In this document: piece by piece, positions 21,365-29,646 of the stretch | Numbering within the stretch: the first letter of the stretch is position 1 | How the letters are laid out: each line of letters starts with the position of its first letter | Assembly: GCA_022510845.1 (NCBI GenBank) | Contig: JAFLSR010000003.1 | Span: 55,985 to 99,961 of the forward strand | Reading direction: 5' to 3' | Length of the DNA: 43,977 nucleotides | Source of the DNA: Treponema sp. | GTDB lineage: Bacteria > Spirochaetota > Spirochaetia > Treponematales > Treponemataceae | Translations under genes and position numbers: made by a program | The notes under the pieces: generated by a model | Database searches by the model: none | What the model saw: the letters and a program-made list of their open reading frames with translations, nothing else | What the model was told of the DNA's origin: nothing

Positions 21365-23092
21365 TCAACCCAGTTTTTCGAGTTTTCGATGCAATTCAAA
21401 TATGCGCGTATGAACGTAATGGTCAAGCGTAGGCTTTTCTGCCATTCCAAGAATTTCGCCTGCATCGCTTACAATCGGAATCGATTCCGTGTCATATTTG
21501 TCGAACATCTCGTAGGCATCGGGAAGGCTGTCTTCCGGCGAGCAAGTGATAAAAGGCGAATCCATTATGTCCATCGCCAAAATGCTTTCAGCCATTTCTC
21601 CGATTTGGAGAGTTTCTTTTATGTGTTCGAGCGAAATCACTCCCACCAAATTTCCTTCGGCAGATTTCACGGCGTAATTCAAATTGTTGTGGCGGGAAAA
21701 CGAATCCAAAATCGAACTGATTGTGTCGGTTTCCAAAACGATTGCGGGAGAAGTCGCGCTGCAAATTTTTTCTGTGCCCCAAGTTACGTCTTTCAACTTG
21801 GAATTTTTTTTGATGTCCTCTTCCGTAACATTTAGTCCGACTTCGCCCGCTTTGGTGACGCCATATTTTACGAAAATCGGGCCAGCGAGTTGAACGATAA
21901 AAGTGGTGGCAGTGATTATCAAAAGAATTTGCGGTCCAACAGAATTCGGAAAATCATTGCCAGCCGCGATGGAAAGTCCGATTGCCACGCCCGCCTGAGA
22001 AAGCAAACAAAATGGCAAATATTTTCGCACAGTTTCTGGCGCCTTTGTAATGAGCGCGCCCAACATCGAACCGAGTGCCTTTCCGAAACTTCTTCCAAGG
22101 ACGTAGATTATAGCAATCAATCCCAAATACGGCGTGATAATCCAAATGTCAAGTTTTGCGCCGACCAGCACGAAGAACAAAACATAAACCGGCGGCGTGA
22201 ATTTTTCTACGAGCGTAAAAACTGACCGTGTTTTTTTGGGAGCAAAATTCGCCATAAAAAATCCAAGAGACATCGCGCAAAGAATGTTGTCCAAATTCAG
22301 CGTCATGGAAATTCCCGTGCACAAAAAAAGGCTGCCTAACGCGAACGAAAGTATTCTTCCTTCTTCGGTTGCGATGTTGCGAATTACCATTCCCAAAATG
22401 ATTCCAAAAATTCCACCCAAAAAAATCGAGCCAAAAATTTCTTTCGCAATCATCAGCAATTGAATTCCGAACGAAACTGAATTGCCGTCCAAAAGCGGCG
22501 CGGAAATCGTATTCGCCACGGCGTACAAAATCAAAGCGAATGCGTCGTCCATTGCGACAATTCCGTAAACGATTGTAGTGAGCGGACCGCGCGTGCGATA
22601 TTCGACCAAAACATCGGTGGTGGCGGCGGGAGCGGTGGCAGAACAAATCGCGCCCAAAATCAAGCCGAGCGAAATTGACAAATTCAAATTTTTTGTAATC
22701 GCAAGCGAGACCGCGAAAATTATTCCGCCGACAATGAAAAACGGCGTGATTGCTTCGAAAAAAAGGATGCCGACAAATTGCTTTCCGTATTTTTTTATGA
22801 TGTTCAATTTGAGTTCGCCGCCGACCAAAAATCCAATCATCGAAAGCGCGACGGTGCTCACAGGATTCAGCGCGGCAATCGTCTCCTTGCCCAAAACCTG
22901 CAAGCCCGAAGAACCGATGAGAATGCCGATTACGATGTAGCCGACGACTTGCGGAATCTTCAATTTTTTGAAAACGCGTCCGCCGACCGCGCCAAAAAAC
23001 ATCACAATGCCAAGCAGCAAGACAAGTTGCGTCGCACGCAACGAATTAAAATGAAAAGCGTTGGGCAGTAATTGCGAAAAAGGATCGTCCAT
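21365..23092 (-). CDS. CPA2-family cation:proton antiporter with CBS domains
   Basis: Residues 15 to about 400 are a twelve- to thirteen-segment Na+/H+ (or K+/H+) exchanger of the KefB/NhaP-related CPA2 type: PQVVGYIVIGILIGSSGLQVLG, GLILGAICSATAPAAT, and YGIVAMDDAFALILYA, where the Asp-Asp pair corresponds to the ion-binding site. The soluble C-terminal part contains a pair of CBS domains (for example SAEGNLVGVISLEHIKETL, then VSDAGEILGMAEKPTLDHYV), which usually bind adenosine nucleotides and gate transport. The ATG at 23092 has AGGAAA upstream; an upstream in-frame start would add 34 residues without support. The gene lies alone between the Nfu and recR genes. Confidence 0.85.
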   Translation of the reverse strand: MDDPFSQLLPNAFHFNSLRATQLVLLLGIVMFFGAVGGRVFKKLKIPQVVGYIVIGILIGSSGLQVLGKETIAALNPVSTVALSMIGFLVGGELKLNIIKKYGKQFVGILFFEAITPFFIVGGIIFAVSLAITKNLNLSISLGLILGAICSATAPAATTDVLVEYRTRGPLTTIVYGIVAMDDAFALILYAVANTISAPLLDGNSVSFGIQLLMIAKEIFGSIFLGGIFGIILGMVIRNIATEEGRILSFALGSLFLCTGISMTLNLDNILCAMSLGFFMANFAPKKTRSVFTLVEKFTPPVYVLFFVLVGAKLDIWIITPYLGLIAIIYVLGRSFGKALGSMLGALITKAPETVRKYLPFCLLSQAGVAIGLSIAAGNDFPNSVGPQILLIITATTFIVQLAGPIFVKYGVTKAGEVGLNVTEEDIKKNSKLKDVTWGTEKICSATSPAIVLETDTISSILDSFSRHNNLNYAVKSAEGNLVGVISLEHIKETLQIGEMAESILAMDIMDSPFITCSPEDSLPDAYEMFDKYDTESIPIVSDAGEILGMAEKPTLDHYVHTRIFELHRKLEKLG

Positions 23093-23258
23093 AAATTTTT
23101 CCTGAAATTTGCGATAAAAAATTCGAGGCAAATTCAAAAAGATTATATCGCAAAATTCGATTTGTGAAAAGCCGTTGTCTGTTGATATAGGCAAAATCGA
23201 ATTCAGTCAATTTAAAATTTTGATTTTGCGTGAATCGAAAACATCGAAAATGCGTTTT

Positions 23259-23849
23259 CTAAATCTCAGTTCGTCCGCGGAAACTTCGTGCGAACGTGAG
23301 CCTGTCAGCGTATTCCAAATCCCCTCCCACAGGAAGGCCGGAAGCAAGCCGCGTGATTTTTGCCGAAACTTGTTGCGATAAAATGCGCTGCAAATAAAGC
23401 GCGGTTACATCGCCGTCCACGGTGGGATTTGTTGCGATGATGATTTCCTGCACGGCACTTTCTTTTGCGCGGCGCACGAGCGAAGAGATGTTCAGTTCGT
23501 CTGGACCGATTCCTTCCACCGGGCAAATCACGCCGCCCAAAACATGGAACAGCCCGTTGAATTCATGGAACGATTCGATTGTGGAAACGTCCTGCGGTTG
23601 TTCAACAACGCAAATCACGCTTTGGTCGCGCAAACTGTCCGAGCAAATCGGGCAGGGGTCTTTTTCGGTCCAGTTGCCGCAAGTAGGGCAAGGATGAATT
23701 TTTTCTTGAAGCGAAATCATTTGCGTGCCGAATCGTTCGACATAAGTCTTGTCTGCTTTCAAAAGAAAATTTGTGATTCTGCCCGCGCTTTTTTTTCCGA
23801 TTCCAGGAAGCCGCGAAAAACTTTCCACGAGTTCTTCAATCGCATTCAT
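23259..23849 (-). CDS. recR: Recombination mediator protein RecR
   Basis: Part of the RecFOR pathway, loading RecA on gapped DNA. Visible are the helix-hairpin-helix region SRLPGIGKKSAGRI, a C4 zinc finger (Cys54, 57, 66, 69 in CPTCGNW-x4-CPIC), and a Toprim domain with VVEQPQDV, FHVLGG and ATNPTVDGDVTALYL. The length of 196 residues is normal. The ATG overlaps the ybaB stop codon as ATGA, a sign of translational coupling in the conserved dnaX-ybaB-recR cluster. Confidence 0.97.
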   Translation of the reverse strand: MNAIEELVESFSRLPGIGKKSAGRITNFLLKADKTYVERFGTQMISLQEKIHPCPTCGNWTEKDPCPICSDSLRDQSVICVVEQPQDVSTIESFHEFNGLFHVLGGVICPVEGIGPDELNISSLVRRAKESAVQEIIIATNPTVDGDVTALYLQRILSQQVSAKITRLASGLPVGGDLEYADRLTFARSFRGRTEI

Positions 23850-24163
23850 AAACCAAGCCCCGCCAAATCCATGCCGCCGAAAAGCGGGCCGGATTTTTCT
23901 TTTATCTGTTCGCGGATTTTTGAAATTGCATCATGATGCGCAGCTACGATTAAATCTTCCAGCATTTTTATTTCGCGCGGGTCTACGCAAATCGGGTCAA
24001 GCTGAACGCGCGTAATTTCCATTCGTCCGTTCATCGTAACTTTGACGATGTTTCCGCCCGAAGAACCGGTGGCTTCGATATTCGCCAATTCCGTCTGCGC
24101 TTTTTCCAAATTTTCTTTCATCGCGTCCATGTTCAAATTTTTTAGAATGTCGAACGGATTCAT
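23846..24163 (-). CDS. ybaB: YbaB/EbfC nucleoid-associated protein
   Basis: A small DNA-binding protein (105 residues) that dimerises and coats or bridges DNA. MNPFDILKNLNMDAMKENLEKAQTELANI is the usual coiled start, VKVTMNGRMEITRVQLDP the central sheet and LEDLIVAAHHDAISKI the last helix. The ATG at 24163 follows GGGAGG by 7 bases. An upstream in-frame ATG would encode the ribosome site. It stands between dnaX and recR as in many bacteria. Confidence 0.95.
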   Translation of the reverse strand: MNPFDILKNLNMDAMKENLEKAQTELANIEATGSSGGNIVKVTMNGRMEITRVQLDPICVDPREIKMLEDLIVAAHHDAISKIREQIKEKSGPLFGGMDLAGLGL

Positions 24164-24206
24164 ATTTTTTCCTCCCATAATCATTCATTAAAATAGGTAA
24201 CTCTAA

Positions 24207-25994
24207 TTAGTTGTCAACTTTGACACTTCCTTTAAAAATTTTGCAAAGCATATCCACAACTTGCGGAATTTCGGTTGGCGAATTTTGTTCGCTTGTCGCG
24301 GCAATTTGCGTGTGAAAAAAATAATTTTTTCCCAACGTGGCGGAAATCGCTTTGTTTATAATTTGAATTTTCGAGTCAACTTGATTTTTTTGGAATTCGT
24401 TGGCAACTTCGGCAAAAATATTTTCATTTTCCACACGCCAATTTTTCGTGCTTTTCAAAAGCGATGCCACAATCTCATCTTCAACCAAAAGCGCGGCTAT
24501 CACTTTGCCTTGCAGCGAATTTTCCGCCGGAATGTTTTGCACAGATTCTTGCTCGCGTGAATTTTCTTCTGGATTTTGTTCCGTCGAATCTTGCACCGAA
24601 AAATTTTGTTCGAAAGAATTTTCGGAATCCGAATTCTGCCGCGCGATTTCTTGCGATGAATTCGAAGAATCCAAATTTTGGCGAATGTCTCTTTCTGACG
24701 AATCTGAATCTGAATTCGCAGAATTCGCGTTCACCGAAATATGCAATGGCGCAAAGTGGAATTCTTTAGGCGCGCCGCTCTGCGCATTTTCCGCGCCATC
24801 GCTAAAAGACTGTTGCACTTGCGCCGTTTTCTGCGCCGCGTTTTGAGGCGGGCGTTCCAAAAGTGCGCGGGCTTTGTCCACCGCCTGCTTCACTTCCGCC
24901 GGCGAAACATATTCGCCAAGCCAACAAATTCTGCTGAACGCCAAATCTATTTCATAGCGGGGCGAAAGCGAATATCTGATGTCGCGATAAAGTTGCAAGA
25001 AAATCGAAAGTGCGCGTTCAAGTTGAATGCTGTTCCACGCCGACAAAACTTTTTGGCTGAACCGCGCCGCGTCTTGTCCCAAAAGCGATTCTTTTGTAAC
25101 GCCGCTTTTTATGAGCAAAAGGCTTCGCAAATAATCCGCGCTGTTCGTGATGAGTTGTTCGACCGAAATTCCTGATTGCAAAAATTCTCCGATTTTTTCC
25201 TGAACCGCGCCCACATTTTGCGCCGCGCATTCTTCAAAAAGCGCGTTCAATCTTTCCGTGCCCACAAGCCCGAGTTTGTTGCGAATCTTTTCGTAAGTGA
25301 TGTGATTTTCGCTGAATGCAGCCACTTGGTCAAACAAAGTGTAGGCATCGCGCATCGAGCCAGTGGATTCGCGGGCAATCCAGTACAAAGCCTCTTCGTC
25401 CGCCTGAATGCCGATTTCATTCGCGGCTTCCATAAGTTGTTCTTTGATTTTTTCGATTGCAACAAGCCGAAAGTTGAATTGCTGGCAGCGACTTTTTATT
25501 GTTGCAGGAACTTTTTGCAATTCCGTCGTGGCAAAAATGAATACGACATATTCGGGCGGCTCTTCGATTGTTTTTAAAAGCGCGTTGAATGCGCTCGTGG
25601 AAAGCATGTGAACTTCGTCGATGATGTAGACTTTGTAGCGCGAAGAATTCGGTGGAAACTGAACCTCGTCTTTGATTTGCCGCACATCGTTCACGCTCGT
25701 GTTGGATGCGCCGTCGATTTCGATTACATCAAGGCTTGAGCCTTTCGTGATTTCGCGACAGGTGGCGCATTCTCCGCAAGGAGTCGGCGTAGGACCTTTT
25801 TGGCAATTTAAAGCCTTGGCGAAAATTCGCGCGGTGGAAGTTTTTCCGCAGCCGCGAGGTCCAGAAAAGAGATAAGCGTGTGCGATTTTTTCGCTTTGGA
25901 TAGAATTTTTAAGCGTCGCCGCCACAAATTCCTGACCAACGAGGTCTTCGAATTTTTGTGGACGACGGCGCGTAGCAGTTACTTCGTAAGCCAT
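24207..25994 (-). CDS. dnaX: DNA polymerase III tau/gamma subunit
   Basis: Clamp-loader ATPase of the replisome. The N-terminal AAA+ part is intact: YLFSGPRGCGKTSTARIF (Walker A), a zinc module with cysteines in NCQKGPTPTPCGECATC, IIDEVHML (Walker B), and KSRCQQFNF (sensor and SRC motif). Domain III follows to about residue 365. Residues 415-500 are a low-complexity linker very rich in Ser, Asn, Gln, Glu and Asp, and the last 90 residues form a short domain that may bind the polymerase. I see no clear A-AAA-AAG slippery site for a gamma form. It is the first gene of the dnaX-ybaB-recR unit. Confidence 0.96.
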   Translation of the reverse strand: MAYEVTATRRRPQKFEDLVGQEFVAATLKNSIQSEKIAHAYLFSGPRGCGKTSTARIFAKALNCQKGPTPTPCGECATCREITKGSSLDVIEIDGASNTSVNDVRQIKDEVQFPPNSSRYKVYIIDEVHMLSTSAFNALLKTIEEPPEYVVFIFATTELQKVPATIKSRCQQFNFRLVAIEKIKEQLMEAANEIGIQADEEALYWIARESTGSMRDAYTLFDQVAAFSENHITYEKIRNKLGLVGTERLNALFEECAAQNVGAVQEKIGEFLQSGISVEQLITNSADYLRSLLLIKSGVTKESLLGQDAARFSQKVLSAWNSIQLERALSIFLQLYRDIRYSLSPRYEIDLAFSRICWLGEYVSPAEVKQAVDKARALLERPPQNAAQKTAQVQQSFSDGAENAQSGAPKEFHFAPLHISVNANSANSDSDSSERDIRQNLDSSNSSQEIARQNSDSENSFEQNFSVQDSTEQNPEENSREQESVQNIPAENSLQGKVIAALLVEDEIVASLLKSTKNWRVENENIFAEVANEFQKNQVDSKIQIINKAISATLGKNYFFHTQIAATSEQNSPTEIPQVVDMLCKIFKGSVKVDN

Positions 25995-26038
25995 CTTGAA
26001 TATTTCCTAATGCGCGAAACTTTTTGCGAAGCGAAATT

Positions 26039-26080
26039 CTCGAAGTTAAAGTCTGCGGCAACATTTTCGACGCAAACTTT
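26039..26080 (-). terminator. Hairpin after the second PFK gene, with CTCGAAGTTAAA
   Basis: AAAGTCTGCG (26048-26057) pairs with CGCAAACTTT (26071-26080) with one mismatch and a 13-base loop, starting three bases beyond the stop codon. CTCGAAGTTAAA lies at 26039-26050. The arrangement (stop codon, hairpin, then this 12-mer read on the minus strand as TTTAACTTCGAG) is the same as at 2538-2580. Confidence 0.5.
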
Positions 26081-26082
26081 GG

Positions 26083-27477
26083 CTATTTTTCCGCAGGCTT
26101 TTTGCCGGCATCGACAATCGCTTGCGCAATTCGCGCTTTCGCCGCATTCACATCGTTTACCATGAGAATCGGCTGACCTGTTGCATCCAAGGCATCGCGC
26201 CAGAACGCGCCTTCCGGATTGACAACGTTTCGCTGCGCAGTTACCATTTGGATTGGCAAGTGGACGTACTCATCGTGAACAAGTCCCACGACCATTTTTG
26301 TTTTGCCAGCCATCGCCGCGTGAACCGCATTGTTGCCAAGGCGTTCGCAGTAAATCGAATCGTTGGCGTTCGTTACTGCCGCGCGCACTTGGTAGCCGGG
26401 GTCGATGTATTTCAAATTGATTTGGATGTTTTTTTCCTTGAAGTAATTCGTGATTTCGTCGCGCAAATAAATTCCGATGTCCGCGAGTTTTATGTTGCCC
26501 GAAGCGTCTTTTTGGTTTGTCTTTGAAAGCAATTCCTGCCCCGCGCCTTCCGCCACGACAATCACTGCGTGACCGCGTTTTTCCAGGCGAACTTCGAGAT
26601 GGTGCAAAAGCCCGTTCGGTCCTTGCAAGTCGAACGGCACTTCTGGAATCAAGCAAAAATTCGTTTCGTGCGAGGCGAGTGCCGTTGCCGTCGCGATGAA
26701 GCCCGATTCGCGTCCCATCAATTTTACCAAACCGATTCCGTTTATCTGAGAATGCGCTTCCATGTGAATTGAAGCCACGGCATCCTTCGCCTTTTGGACG
26801 GCGGTTTCAAATCCGAACGAGCGGTCAATGAACTGCAAGTCATTGTCCACAGTTTTGGGAATTCCGATGACGGAAATTTCCAAGCCGCGCCGCGCGACTT
26901 CGTTGGCAATGTCGAGCGAGCCTCGCTGTGTGCCGTCGCCGCCGATTATGAAAAGCATATTGATTTTCTTTTTAACAACAGTATCCACGATGTCGCTTAC
27001 ACGCTGACCGCCGCCTCGGCTTGTTCCCAAAAACGAACCGCCGATTTTGTGGATTTCGTCAACGTTGTACGGATCAAGCATAATCGTGTCGTAGCCGTTT
27101 TCTTCAAAAAATCCCTGATAGCCGAATTGGAAACCGTGGATAGAATGCACGCCGTAGCGTTTCCACAAGCAGCGCACGATTGCGCGAATTACATCGTTGA
27201 GTCCCGGGCAAAGTCCGCCGCAAGTGCAGATTCCCGCGTTTACGGTTTTCGGGTCAAAATAAATCTTTTCGCGTGGACCTGCTTTTTGCAAAAGATTCGC
27301 CGCGGTCAAATCGTCTGACTGGCTTTTATTGAAAACGTTTATATCGTTGCGTACAAAAGAATCGTCTTTGACATAATTTGCCCTGTGCTCGCCAACCACG
27401 TTCGAAAGTTCAATCGGCGAATCGAATTTGCACGGTCCAAGTTCTTCTATTGTAAAATCAAATTTTTTTTCTGACAT
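26083..27477 (-). CDS. 6-phosphofructokinase, long form
   Basis: A second PFK, 464 residues, of the longer clade that includes plant, trypanosome and spirochaete enzymes. [19 protein letters not shown] is the N-terminal loop, GGDGT (179-183) with Gly at the ATP/pyrophosphate switch position suggests ATP use, and PKTVDND (207-213) gives the catalytic Asp. An N-terminal extension of about 75 residues precedes the fold. Two ATGs lie six bases apart. The downstream one (27477) is chosen because AAAGGAG is then seven bases away. The leader contains a hairpin that abuts the ribosome site. It is about 90 bases upstream of dnaX. Confidence 0.92.
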   Translation of the reverse strand: MSEKKFDFTIEELGPCKFDSPIELSNVVGEHRANYVKDDSFVRNDINVFNKSQSDDLTAANLLQKAGPREKIYFDPKTVNAGICTCGGLCPGLNDVIRAIVRCLWKRYGVHSIHGFQFGYQGFFEENGYDTIMLDPYNVDEIHKIGGSFLGTSRGGGQRVSDIVDTVVKKKINMLFIIGGDGTQRGSLDIANEVARRGLEISVIGIPKTVDNDLQFIDRSFGFETAVQKAKDAVASIHMEAHSQINGIGLVKLMGRESGFIATATALASHETNFCLIPEVPFDLQGPNGLLHHLEVRLEKRGHAVIVVAEGAGQELLSKTNQKDASGNIKLADIGIYLRDEITNYFKEKNIQINLKYIDPGYQVRAAVTNANDSIYCERLGNNAVHAAMAGKTKMVVGLVHDEYVHLPIQMVTAQRNVVNPEGAFWRDALDATGQPILMVNDVNAAKARIAQAIVDAGKKPAEK

Positions 27478-27491
27478 AACCATTCTCCTTT

Positions 27492-27519
27492 GCGCAAAAC
27501 TGCGACAGACTATTTGCGC
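27492..27519 (-). promoter_or_regulatory. Hairpin abutting the ribosome site of the long PFK gene
   Basis: GCGCAAA (27492-27498) and TTTGCGC (27513-27519) form a perfect 7-bp stem with a 14-base loop in the mRNA leader. The stem ends directly next to AAAGGAG (27491-27485), so it could influence ribosome access. Confidence 0.45.
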
Positions 27520-27532
27520 GATTTTAACTTAT

Positions 27533-27561
27533 ATTATAAGCGAAAATAGGATTTTTTTCAA
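27533..27561 (-). promoter_or_regulatory. Promoter of the long PFK gene
   Basis: On the minus strand TTGAAA (27561-27556), a 17-base spacer and TATAAT (27538-27533). The predicted start near 27526 gives a leader of about 49 bases. Confidence 0.65.
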
Positions 27562-27702
27562 GGAAAAAATACAAACAGAAAGAATTTTTTTTTGAGAGAT
27601 TATCAAATCGTTCACGCCGGCAGTTTTGGCGAATTGTTGCGGAAATCCGCGCCATTCCATTTTAAGTTCAAAATTTTTCTACTAGAATAAATCGCGAAAA
27701 AA

Positions 27703-27711
27703 TGCTAAACT
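27703..27711 (+). promoter_or_regulatory. Extended -10 box, leaderless methyltransferase gene
   Basis: TGCTAAACT is an extended -10 element; the predicted start is 27718, the A of the ATG. The -35 position (TAGAAT, 27683-27688) is poor, as is usual with extended -10 promoters. Confidence 0.45.
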
Positions 27712-27717
27712 CAAACT

Positions 27718-28893
27718 ATGAACAACCTTGTGGCTCTGTGCGCGGTGGGTGCGGAAAAAATTTTGGGCAATGAAATAAAGCATCTCGGCTATAAACTTTC
27801 GGCTTCGAGCGCGGAAAAAATTCCTGGGCGCGTGGTGTTTTCCGGCGACAACGATTCGATGTTTCTTGCGAATTTATGTTTGCGCACTGCCGATCGAATT
27901 TTTTTGGAAATCGCGAAATTTCCTGCCGACAATTTCGATTTGCTTTTCGATGGAATTTACGCCGCGCCTTGGCAGGATTATTTAAAGAAAGATTCGCGCG
28001 TGGTGATTGACAAAGTGCGCGTTTATAAAAGTCGGCTTGATTCCGAGCACACGATTCAGTCGATGGCGCAAAAAGCGATTTATAAAAAACTCGGCGAAGT
28101 TTGGCGGATGCATTCTTTGCCCGAAACAGGAGCGCAGAGCGACATTCGCATTTATGTTGAAAATGACCGCGTGCAAGTTTTGCTCGACCTTTCCGGGCAG
28201 CCCCTCCACAAACGCGGCTACAGGACACAAGGCGGAGTTGCTCCGATGCGCGAGACAACGGCGGCGATTCTTTTGCAGATGATGCTGTGGCGCAGAAAAA
28301 CTCCTTTGCACGATCCGTTTTGCGGTTCAGGCACAATTCCAATCGAAGCGCTGCTTTATGCTTGTAATGTCGCGCCCGGTTTGGGAAGGAATTTCGCGTT
28401 GGAGAATTTGCCGTTTTTCAACAAAAAGCGCGCGGAAGATTTGCGCAGGTCTGAGGCGGAAAAAATTCGGACGGACGTTGAAATTCGCATTACAGGAAGC
28501 GACATCGATGAAAACGCCGTTGAAAACGCACGACAAAATGTGGAGTGCGCTTGCGTTATCGCTGGACGCGCTTTGCAGTCAATCGGAAGCGATGCGAAAA
28601 TCAAGCGCGTGGATTTTGTCCGCGCCGACTTCAAAGATTTGAGTGCGCCCTATCCGCAAGGCTTGTTGCTTTCCAATCCGCCTTACGGCGAACGTTTGGG
28701 CGATGCGGCGCAGGCGGAAATTCTTTACAAAGAGATGGCTTGCCTTTTTGAAAATTTTCCGAATTGGCAGATGGGATTCATAACGTCGAACAGGGAATTC
28801 CAAAAATGCGTCGGACATTACGCGCCGCTTTTAAAAAGCATAAAGGCCGGAAAATTGAACACGTGTTTTTATATGTACAATAACGTACAGTAA
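27718..28893 (+). CDS. THUMP-domain RNA methyltransferase (RlmL/YpsC-like)
   Basis: A class I SAM-dependent N2-guanine methyltransferase of the RlmL N-terminal type, acting on 23S rRNA (m2G2445 in E. coli) or a related site. Residues 1-160 form the ferredoxin-like plus THUMP RNA-binding part. GYRTQGGVAPMRETTAAILL precedes the SAM site HDPFCGSGTIPIEALL, GSDIDENAVENARQNV binds the cofactor ribose, and NPPYGERLG is the catalytic motif for exocyclic-amine methylation. At 391 residues it is the short form found in Firmicutes and spirochaetes, without the second methyltransferase domain of enterobacteria. No ribosome site precedes the ATG. Confidence 0.9.
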   Translation: MNNLVALCAVGAEKILGNEIKHLGYKLSASSAEKIPGRVVFSGDNDSMFLANLCLRTADRIFLEIAKFPADNFDLLFDGIYAAPWQDYLKKDSRVVIDKVRVYKSRLDSEHTIQSMAQKAIYKKLGEVWRMHSLPETGAQSDIRIYVENDRVQVLLDLSGQPLHKRGYRTQGGVAPMRETTAAILLQMMLWRRKTPLHDPFCGSGTIPIEALLYACNVAPGLGRNFALENLPFFNKKRAEDLRRSEAEKIRTDVEIRITGSDIDENAVENARQNVECACVIAGRALQSIGSDAKIKRVDFVRADFKDLSAPYPQGLLLSNPPYGERLGDAAQAEILYKEMACLFENFPNWQMGFITSNREFQKCVGHYAPLLKSIKAGKLNTCFYMYNNVQ

Positions 28894-28929
28894 AATCTAT
28901 ATGATGTGTGCAAACGCTGTTGAGAAATT

Positions 28930-29529
28930 ATGGCAATTATAGTTGAACACGACAAACGTCGCCAAGAAATTTTGCAGAACGCGCTCGCAGTTTTCGTTGA
29001 CGAAGGCTATGAAAACGTAACGTTTCAAAAAATTGCCGATCGTTGCGGAATTACGCGCACCACGCTTTACATTTATTTTAAAAATAAATGCGAGATTTTT
29101 TCATGGAGCATAAAACAGCTCACCGAAAGAATCGAATTGCGTTTGAAAGAAATTGTTGTCGAAAAAAATATCAGTGCGGAAGCCGCGTTGCGGGAAACGC
29201 TTGGCGTGCTGGCGGACGAATGCGAAAAAAATGCAGGCGTGTTTTCCGTAGTGCTTTATTATCTTTTGAGCTGCAAGAAAAAAGGTGACAATCCGCGCGA
29301 GCGCGTTCGGCGGCGGCTGATTCGGCTGCGCCATTTGATTGACGGAATTCTCATTCGCGGAATTAAAAACGGCGAGTTCAAAAAAATCAATGTCCGCACA
29401 ACTTACGAAATGCTTTACAGTTTGATTCTTTCTTCGATTTTTAGATTTTCTATTTTGGGCGACAATTCCATCGATGCGATTCGCGAAACTTTGAATTTGG
29501 CGGTGGACGGAATTCTTCTTCGCGCGTGA
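28930..29529 (+). CDS. TetR-family transcriptional regulator
   Basis: Residues 8-56 are a TetR-type helix-turn-helix: RRQEILQNALAVFVDEGYEN, then VTFQKIADRCGITRTTLYIYFKNKCEIF. The C-terminal ligand domain is helical and not classifiable from sequence. It begins 36 bases after the methyltransferase gene and precedes the LysM protein gene, so it may be co-transcribed with the former and control the latter. TetR proteins usually repress neighbouring transporters or envelope genes in response to a small molecule. Confidence 0.9.
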   Translation: MAIIVEHDKRRQEILQNALAVFVDEGYENVTFQKIADRCGITRTTLYIYFKNKCEIFSWSIKQLTERIELRLKEIVVEKNISAEAALRETLGVLADECEKNAGVFSVVLYYLLSCKKKGDNPRERVRRRLIRLRHLIDGILIRGIKNGEFKKINVRTTYEMLYSLILSSIFRFSILGDNSIDAIRETLNLAVDGILLRA

Positions 29530-29591
29530 TTTTGCTTCGTGCGGAGTGTTTCATACGCCGATGTTCTGCATCGATGTTTGTTGATTTCTTC

Positions 29592-29620
29592 TATACATAT
29601 ACTTGAATTTGTGATATAAT
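29592..29620 (+). promoter_or_regulatory. Promoter of the SBD-LysM gene
   Basis: TATACA (29592-29597), a 17-base spacer and TATAAT (29615-29620), with TGA in front as an extended -10. The start near 29627 gives a 20-base leader with GCGAGG as ribosome site. Confidence 0.55.
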
Positions 29621-29646
29621 GTTCTATCAGTTTTCGCGAGGCTTTT

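Noticed and set aside
24207..25994. Programmed frameshift in dnaX for a gamma subunit
   Set aside because: I could not find a convincing A-AAA-AAG-type slippery heptamer followed by a hairpin near the end of domain III.
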